The notes under the pieces were generated by a model. That model saw only the letters and a list, made by a program, of their open reading frames with translations. It was not told where the DNA came from and ran no database searches. Below, piece by piece: positions 58,728 through 63,586 of a stretch of 63,586 nucleotides of DNA. The stretch lies in the NCBI GenBank assembly GCA_026260175.1, contig JAKCWW010000062.1, positions 1-63,586 on the forward strand. Direction: 5' to 3'. Source of the stretch: Reticulitermes lucifugus (Eukaryota; Arthropoda; Insecta; Blattodea; Rhinotermitidae). Position numbers and translations under genes: made by a program. Every line of letters begins with the position of its first letter. Position 1 is the first letter of the stretch.

Positions 58728-58797
58728 TGCACAATAAGCCTTAAGGCTGCGGTGCGTCCGTAGCTTCTGCTGCGGTACCCTTCACCACAAAAAAAAA
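58728..58797 (+). mobile_element. SINE-B 3' end, 5'-truncated (plus strand)
   Basis: TGCACAATAAGCCTTAAGGC, TGCGGTGCGTCCGTAGCTTC, TGCTGCGGTACCCTTCACCA and an A-tail. This is the last 60 bp of SINE-B (complement of 61333-61400). Confidence 0.8.
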
Positions 58798-60248
58798 CAA
58801 CTTTTAAAATGCACCTTATGTAGAGTTGAGGATGAGGATGCTAATTGCACAGTACAATTACTTGTATCGTACTCAAAGTGGGGTTATAAATTCCCTGTTC
58901 TTATTCAACTCTACTGTTTGCAACCACCCCCCCTCCGGGGGGGGGAGCGTTGCTAGCTCAAGAGTCTATCAGACTTGTGACTGTTTTGTCTGAGAGAGCT
59001 TGGCCCGTCACCCACCATTCCTAGCCTGACGAATATCAACCTAATGTGCGCATAAGCGGCCTACAACTCTTCACAAGAGGATGCTCGTTTTATGGGAATA
59101 AATGTCTTTTCAAATCGCGATCTAAAAATTTCAATTCAATACTTGAAGGAACTGATACAATAATATTATTGGTTTTTTAGTGTTTCTGTGCCAAGGGCAG
59201 TTGTTACATAACACCGAAAAGTATGAATGCTTTGGTCTTTGGGCACTTAAATATTATTCAGTACTACTTTCAAACAGGATTAAGTTAAACTAATTTTAAG
59301 CTTGTTCAAAAACGTTTAAGGAAATTTACTTGAAATGAGTTTATTGCCCTAATGCTTTATACAAAGTCACAACTTTCCGGAGGCCAGTTTTATTTCCTTT
59401 CATTCCGTATATTATTTTCCGCGATAGTTCATTTGTCAAACCTCTCAGTGGGATTTTCCGAAAAGTCGGCATACTTCTGTCAGACTACACGTTAAAAGTT
59501 CATATATAAAACAAAGTCCATTAACTTGTGCACTGACTTGATTTTATAAATAAATATTAAACAAAATTTAAATCACGAATAAATTCAAAGCACATGCTAT
59601 CACATTCCGGATGACAACACAGTGAGAAACTCAAATTTCACTCAGCTATATTTCGGTATTTATTGCACAGGATATAAATGATATCCAAATGCTTTTTCGC
59701 TTGTAAATATAGAATCTTCATACTGGACACGTTACGAAGAAATTCCTGCTCTGGGCGCCTAGCTAGAACTGATAGCTAATCTCACACTTGAGAGTTTGTG
59801 AAGAGTTTCATACACCTTGGGCTCATAGGTATAGCGGATGTAATGCATTTTATTTAGTTCAAATGGAGGTTGTTTTTAATTAAGGGTGCAGCATTTGTGG
59901 CAGAGGAAAGACTTTGTCAGACACCGTAGCTTCTTCTTACAAAGCAGCCCTTCAAAACAAAACATTGCAATAAGAGTGTCGAATAACATAGCAGTGTAAT
60001 TCTTTAAAACACCACATTTTGTGGCTACAGATCCCGTCTATCTTAAGGTTTAGTAATTTAATACATATTTCTCGTTCATGCGGACTACTTCGTGGGAAGT
60101 TTCTTCCGGTTTATCCGGAAATCCGGACCACTGAGAGGAAAACCCTTAGTATATGTAACATACAAAAAAACCATAACTCGTTGCTGAAGTAAAACTCTTA
60201 AAGCGAAAATATTTTACCTCCGAGTGTATGATAATTATAATGTTGATA
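58798..60248. other. No gene recognised
   Basis: Contains a C7-TCC-G9 pair of homopolymers at 58927-58945. Otherwise AT-rich with nothing seen. Confidence 0.5.
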
Positions 60249-60271
60249 ATGATAATAATAATAATAATAAT
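60249..60271 (+). repeat. (ATA)n microsatellite
   Basis: ATA/ATG array of about 23 bases. Confidence 0.9.
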
Positions 60272-61318
60272 GCTTTGTAGTAATTATTTCATTGGGAAAT
60301 ACTGGGCTACATTGGGCCCAAATTATCCAGACAATCCAGTAATCAGAATTACTGGAGTCCGCATTACCAAGGGACCACTTTATTTTGAAAACTGAGTATA
60401 CTTAACGGCTTCGCCTGGTTTCCAGAACACAAACCTATGAGTTCTTCCCTCTTCTAAAATATTACGCGAAGAACTCATTTATACCGCGGCGGAAGCCTGC
60501 AATCACGTACAAACCTATGTCTCGGTCAAGACAGAAGTAACTTATTTAAAGATCAACAGCTTTTTCACTCTATCTACAACAAACGTCCTGTACAAACACT
60601 TAGTGACAAGCTGCTTTTACGGTGAAATGTGTCTATACATCCTGCCCAGCTCTGTAGTTACAGGACGTCTTGTCGGTCGCCCAATTTGTTCGCAGCTGTA
60701 TGGAGCACACCGGTGACATCCGCAAACTGAGGAATTACCCTCCCGCGGTGGCAAGTAACTTACTGATTACGTACTTAGTTGCTTGTTTTACCTACACACG
60801 AAAGAAGTTATACTTATTGAAACGAAACTCACACTGCCATAAAAAATCCCTACAACACTATCTCAACATCGGACGTTGTGACACGTGTTTATGTCCATAA
60901 AGGTTCATCATTTTGTGAAGAGCTGTAAGATAATAAAAATCGGTTTAAAAATTCCTATATTATTATTAATCCTTCAATGACACAAAGGTATAAATTTAAA
61001 TTACAATTGAAAGATGGCGGGGTTTTAAATTTGAGGTATCCTTAAATGCATTGACAACCGTACGGTGCACCAAGGCCGGCAGCATTTGAAGTATTAAAGG
61101 TCAGTTCATTACATTGAGACAGGTACTGGAGGGTTAATTTAAAGTATTACTGTCACACGGTGTGATAATGCTATGTATCTCAGAACTGCGGTATCTAACG
61201 GTCACATTATCATTATCCCCTAAATGACAAATGAAGGAATATGGAGCGCTGATGAAAAGGTTATTGACAGGGAAGTTCGTGGTTCTCAAGAATAAAAGGG
61301 TTTCTTTACTACTTCGTT
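60272..61318. other. No gene recognised
   Basis: The 76-codon plus-strand frame at 60670-60900 begins at an internal Met and shows no domain. Nothing else was seen. Confidence 0.45.
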
Positions 61319-61328
61319 CATCGCATCC

Positions 61329-61624
61329 CCCCTTTCTTGTGGCGAAGAGCCCCACAGCAGAAGTTACGGACGCACCGCAGCCTTAAGGCTTCTTCTGCAA
61401 CCCTGTGATGAAGGTGAGAGAAAGATGATCAGTTATTTTTTTCATTTTTCCAAGTAATGGAGCACCGGTAGAATGAAACCGACAGGGAAAAACCGAAGTA
61501 CTCGGAGAAAAACCTGTCCCAGTGACACTTTGTCCACCACAAATCCCACATGGACCGAATCGGGATCGAACCCGGGCCTCCGCGGTGGGAGGGTGACGAC
61601 TAACCGCCTGAGCCTTGGCACGGC
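61329..61624 (-). mobile_element. SINE-B, intact copy with perfect target duplication (minus strand)
   Basis: Minus-strand order: head GGCCGTGCCAAGGCTCAGGC (box A region, 61605-61624), then GGTTAGTCGTCACCC and CCACCGCGGAGGC, with box B CCGGGTTCGATCCCG (61561-61575). The body runs CCATGTGGGATTTGTGGTGG, ACAAAGTGTCACTGGGACAG, GTTTTTCTCCGAGTACTTCG, CCATTACTTGG and GGCTGCGGTGCGTCCGTAAC, with a short A-tail. CATCGCATCC is repeated exactly on both sides (61319-61328 and 61625-61634). A tRNA-type RNA polymerase III promoter with intact box B plus a perfect 10-bp duplication make this the youngest-looking insertion in the window. The 119-codon minus-strand frame through it is incidental, although such frames are often mis-annotated as proteins. 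Confidence 0.92.
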
Positions 61625-61634
61625 CATCGCATCC

Positions 61635-62373
61635 GCCTTGGTTTGTTCTGGAACTGAACTCGCATATCCTCAGTGACAAACTACTGAATAAATGTCTGTG
61701 CTGTGACAAGGCCAGATATAGTATGGGCTGGAAATATAGCACGTGAAGAATAACAACGCTTGAGGGCCAAGAAAGCAGTAGTTCCTTAAGCCGCCCTTGT
61801 TCTCATAGTTCGCCATGTCTTCCGTCTTGCAATTTTCAAACCTGACGCCGAAGCTTACGGCAGGATTAAAAGACAGCCTGGATAGGTTTAGCAATTTGGG
61901 TGCCATCTCTTCGCTAAGCAAGATCTAGCAATAGCATTCCATTTCATTCACTTCTCTTGACATGAATGTCATGTCACTTAACGTCAAAAGCGATTCTCTC
62001 TCTCTCTCTGACTTGTTTTTATGCAAATGAACATCCAACCATATGCCAAGGACCTGTACCAGATCCTAGTTTCTATCTCTACTCATAATTTTATATCGTC
62101 CATGTTGCTTTCCAAATATTTTTCCACCGAAACAATGGTACCAGAATACAAAATTACACGGTGTCATACTCAAGAAGATGGTAATCATAAAACCCTCCAA
62201 AGCATGGAACTGAGAAAGACAGAAACAAAGAAAAACTTATTATATGACTCTGTCCTCGCGAAGATTAATTTTATATATCATCGGTGGTGCGTAAACAAAT
62301 TTTTTATACGCACCGTTTATTGGAATGATGTTGACAGCATAAAGTTGTTTCTTTGTAAGAAACGTAGGCTTAC
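61635..62373. other. No gene recognised
   Basis: TC array at 61993-62009. The 133-codon plus-strand frame at 62021-62422 has coding-like composition for about 100 codons but no domain, and its end runs into SINE-C. It is uncalled. Confidence 0.45.
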
Positions 62374-62575
62374 GGGAGCTGGAGGTATAGTTCCGCTCAT
62401 TCTTAACATTAGCACTGGATGAAGGTGTGTGATTAGCGTCATATCCTGACTGCTTTTCCGCCGGAACCTGTTGATGAGGACGGTGGGTGGGCCCGAAGGC
62501 CTGTATGGACGCTTCATAGAAGAGAAAAGTCTCTTGCCACTGCAGGGAATGGAACCACAATTCTTTCTTTGTTCA
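62374..62575 (-). mobile_element. SINE-C copy (minus strand)
   Basis: Minus strand reads TTGTGGTTCCATTCCCTGCA (box-B-like), AGACTTTTCTCTTCTATGAA, GGCCTTCGGGCCCACCCACC, CAACAGGTTCCGGCGGAAAA, CACCTTCATCCAGTGC, TAATGTTAAGAATGAGCGGA and ACTATACCTCC. The TTAAGAATGAG-GGA-CTATA block is diagnostic for this family. Confidence 0.6.
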
Positions 62576-62639
62576 GGGCATACCTTAGTCGTGATATCAA
62601 ATATGCTAATATAGTCTCTGTTATTTATTAAAGGATAAA

Positions 62640-62692
62640 ACAAAGTACTCGGAGGGAAACGTGTCTCTGTCCCACTTCGTCCACCACAAAAG
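62640..62692 (-). mobile_element. SINE-B body fragment (minus strand)
   Basis: AAAGTACTCGGAGGGAAACG, then TCCCACTTCGTCCACCACAA, matches the SINE-B body core at 61497-61550. Only about 50 bp remain, directly next to a SINE-C copy. Confidence 0.65.
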
Positions 62693-63444
62693 AGAAAGTC
62701 ACGTCTCACGTAATTTTAACACAAATTCGAATATAATCTAAGGTTATGGGCAAAATTATCACTTTTCCCTTATTATCCGCGTTTCGTATCTAAGCGTTGT
62801 CAGTAAATATAATTCTTATACTGCTTTGGGCTTTATGGGGTGAGGGTTTAGACTCATCAGTTTTCTCATATAACGATAAGAAATTCAGAGGAAACAATAA
62901 ATAAATGCTGTTTCGTGTTTTTAATTACGCCTAATCAAATGTAGGCAACAAACCTTGCCCCTTACGAGTTCTTAGAATACGAATGTACTGTCCCAAGGAG
63001 GGAAATGGTGAGCAAGTGGAAACTGTCCTATGAAACCTATTTATTCTCTAATTAATTTCCATTTCTGAGCCGTAAAACATAACGATACGGTTATGGAAGT
63101 AAATGTTGTTATTTGCACTTCATCAGAATAACACGGGTGTGTAGCAGAGAAAACACAGAGTTTGCTTTGCTTATGAAACCTTAAACACAAGGCCCAGTTA
63201 CTGTGCTCTTACTCCGTGGGACAAACGAAGTTTTCCACACGGGCAGTGACGAGTTGTGCACACTACAGCATGTTCAGTAGTTCCTGTGCTACATTAAGGA
63301 CAGTCTATCGACTTACTTAGTGTGAGGACATGTCTTACAAGCATTAATTGTTGTCGATTGAGCAAATATATGTGCTGTTCCGTAGAGTGTTCAATGACAA
63401 CATAACAAATAAGAATATATATTTAGAGAAAGTACAAGTGTAGT
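62693..63444. other. No gene recognised
   Basis: Ordinary sequence without match. Confidence 0.45.
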
Positions 63445-63586
63445 GCCGATTCCAGTGGCCGCGCGGTCTAAGGCGTGTGTCTGCGGCCGCTCGATTACTG
63501 GGATTGTGGGTTCGAATCTCGCTGGAGGCATGGATGTCTGTCTCTTGTGAGTGTTGTGTTTTGTCAGGTAGAGGTCTCTGCGACGG
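63445..63586 (+). mobile_element. SINE-A copy, cut by window end (plus strand)
   Basis: The best-preserved SINE-A head: GCCGATTCCA, box A GTGGCCGCGCGGTCTAAGG (63455-63473), anticodon-arm region with GCGGCCGC, a variable-arm-like TTACTGGGATTG and box B GGGTTCGAATC (63508-63518). The body then runs ATGGATGTCTGTCTCTTGTG, GTTGTGTTTTGTCAGG and GGTCTCTGCGACGG up to the edge. The head resembles a tRNA-Leu gene (GGCCGAGCGGTCTAAGGCG and a class II arm) but lacks an acceptor stem match, so it is a SINE and not a tRNA gene. Confidence 0.88.

Noticed and set aside
61383..61742. 119-codon minus-strand frame
   Set aside because: It translates the SINE-B body and head. The same peptide-like stretch appears at 49257-49518, so it is repeat-derived.
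62021..62422. 133-codon plus-strand frame as a host exon
   Set aside because: No domain, no clear splice context, and its 3' end lies in a SINE-C copy.
63445..63520. A functional tRNA gene
   Set aside because: Box A and B are present, but the acceptor stem is not complementary, there is no terminator and the head continues into the SINE body.
1..63586. CRISPR arrays, operons, bacterial promoters or defence systems
   Set aside because: No regularly spaced repeats with unique spacers, no dense co-directional genes, and the composition and repeats are eukaryotic.

Overview
The window looks like a gene-poor stretch of a large, AT-rich insect genome. I find no host protein-coding exon, rRNA or genuine tRNA that I can defend. 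No open frame exceeds about 180 codons, and the longest ones lie in microsatellites, SINEs or one-sided purine/pyrimidine tracts. What can be recognised is an overlay of old and moderately young transposable-element debris plus simple repeats. Several short interspersed families and the decayed LINE reverse-transcriptase tail resemble, from memory, repeats that are abundant in cockroaches and termites (Blattodea, Periplaneta-like). That placement is unverified. Two runs of N show a scaffolded draft assembly.

Repeat families defined by comparing copies inside the window: SINE-A is derived from a tRNA, probably tRNA-Leu because its head has a long variable arm. It has copies at 12.9, 21.8, 43.0, 44.2 and 63.4 kb. 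SINE-B is also tRNA-derived, with copies at 49.3, 54.1, 58.7, 61.3 and 62.6 kb; the 61.3 kb copy has a perfect 10-bp target-site duplication. SINE-C is an older family with eight copies or fragments between 2.6 and 62.5 kb. Family D is a non-coding dispersed repeat with six copies between 11.6 and 34.5 kb. Family E is a non-LTR retrotransposon 3' tail ending in TTGAA repeats (0-0.3, 29.4 and possibly 30.9 kb). Family F is a repeat of about 500 bp starting with a GTCTGTCC-rich tract (9.1 and 41.9 kb, with a remnant at 14.2 kb).

Two protein relics are convincing. The first is the C-terminal end of a Tc1/mariner-like DDE transposase on the minus strand near 8.2-8.4 kb. It lies inside a 1.04-kb element with inverted arms of about 330 bp. 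The second is the C-terminal part of a non-LTR retrotransposon reverse-transcriptase polyprotein at 37.9-38.4 kb, broken by stops and a frameshift.

The most unusual structure is a nearly perfect long hairpin at 27345-27558. It has 94-bp arms, three mismatches, a 6-base loop and a single 20-base duplication in one arm. It could be a foldback element, a hairpin-siRNA source, a template-switch product or an assembly artefact. I found no operon-like or defence-like system; the interest here lies in repeat biology and this hairpin.
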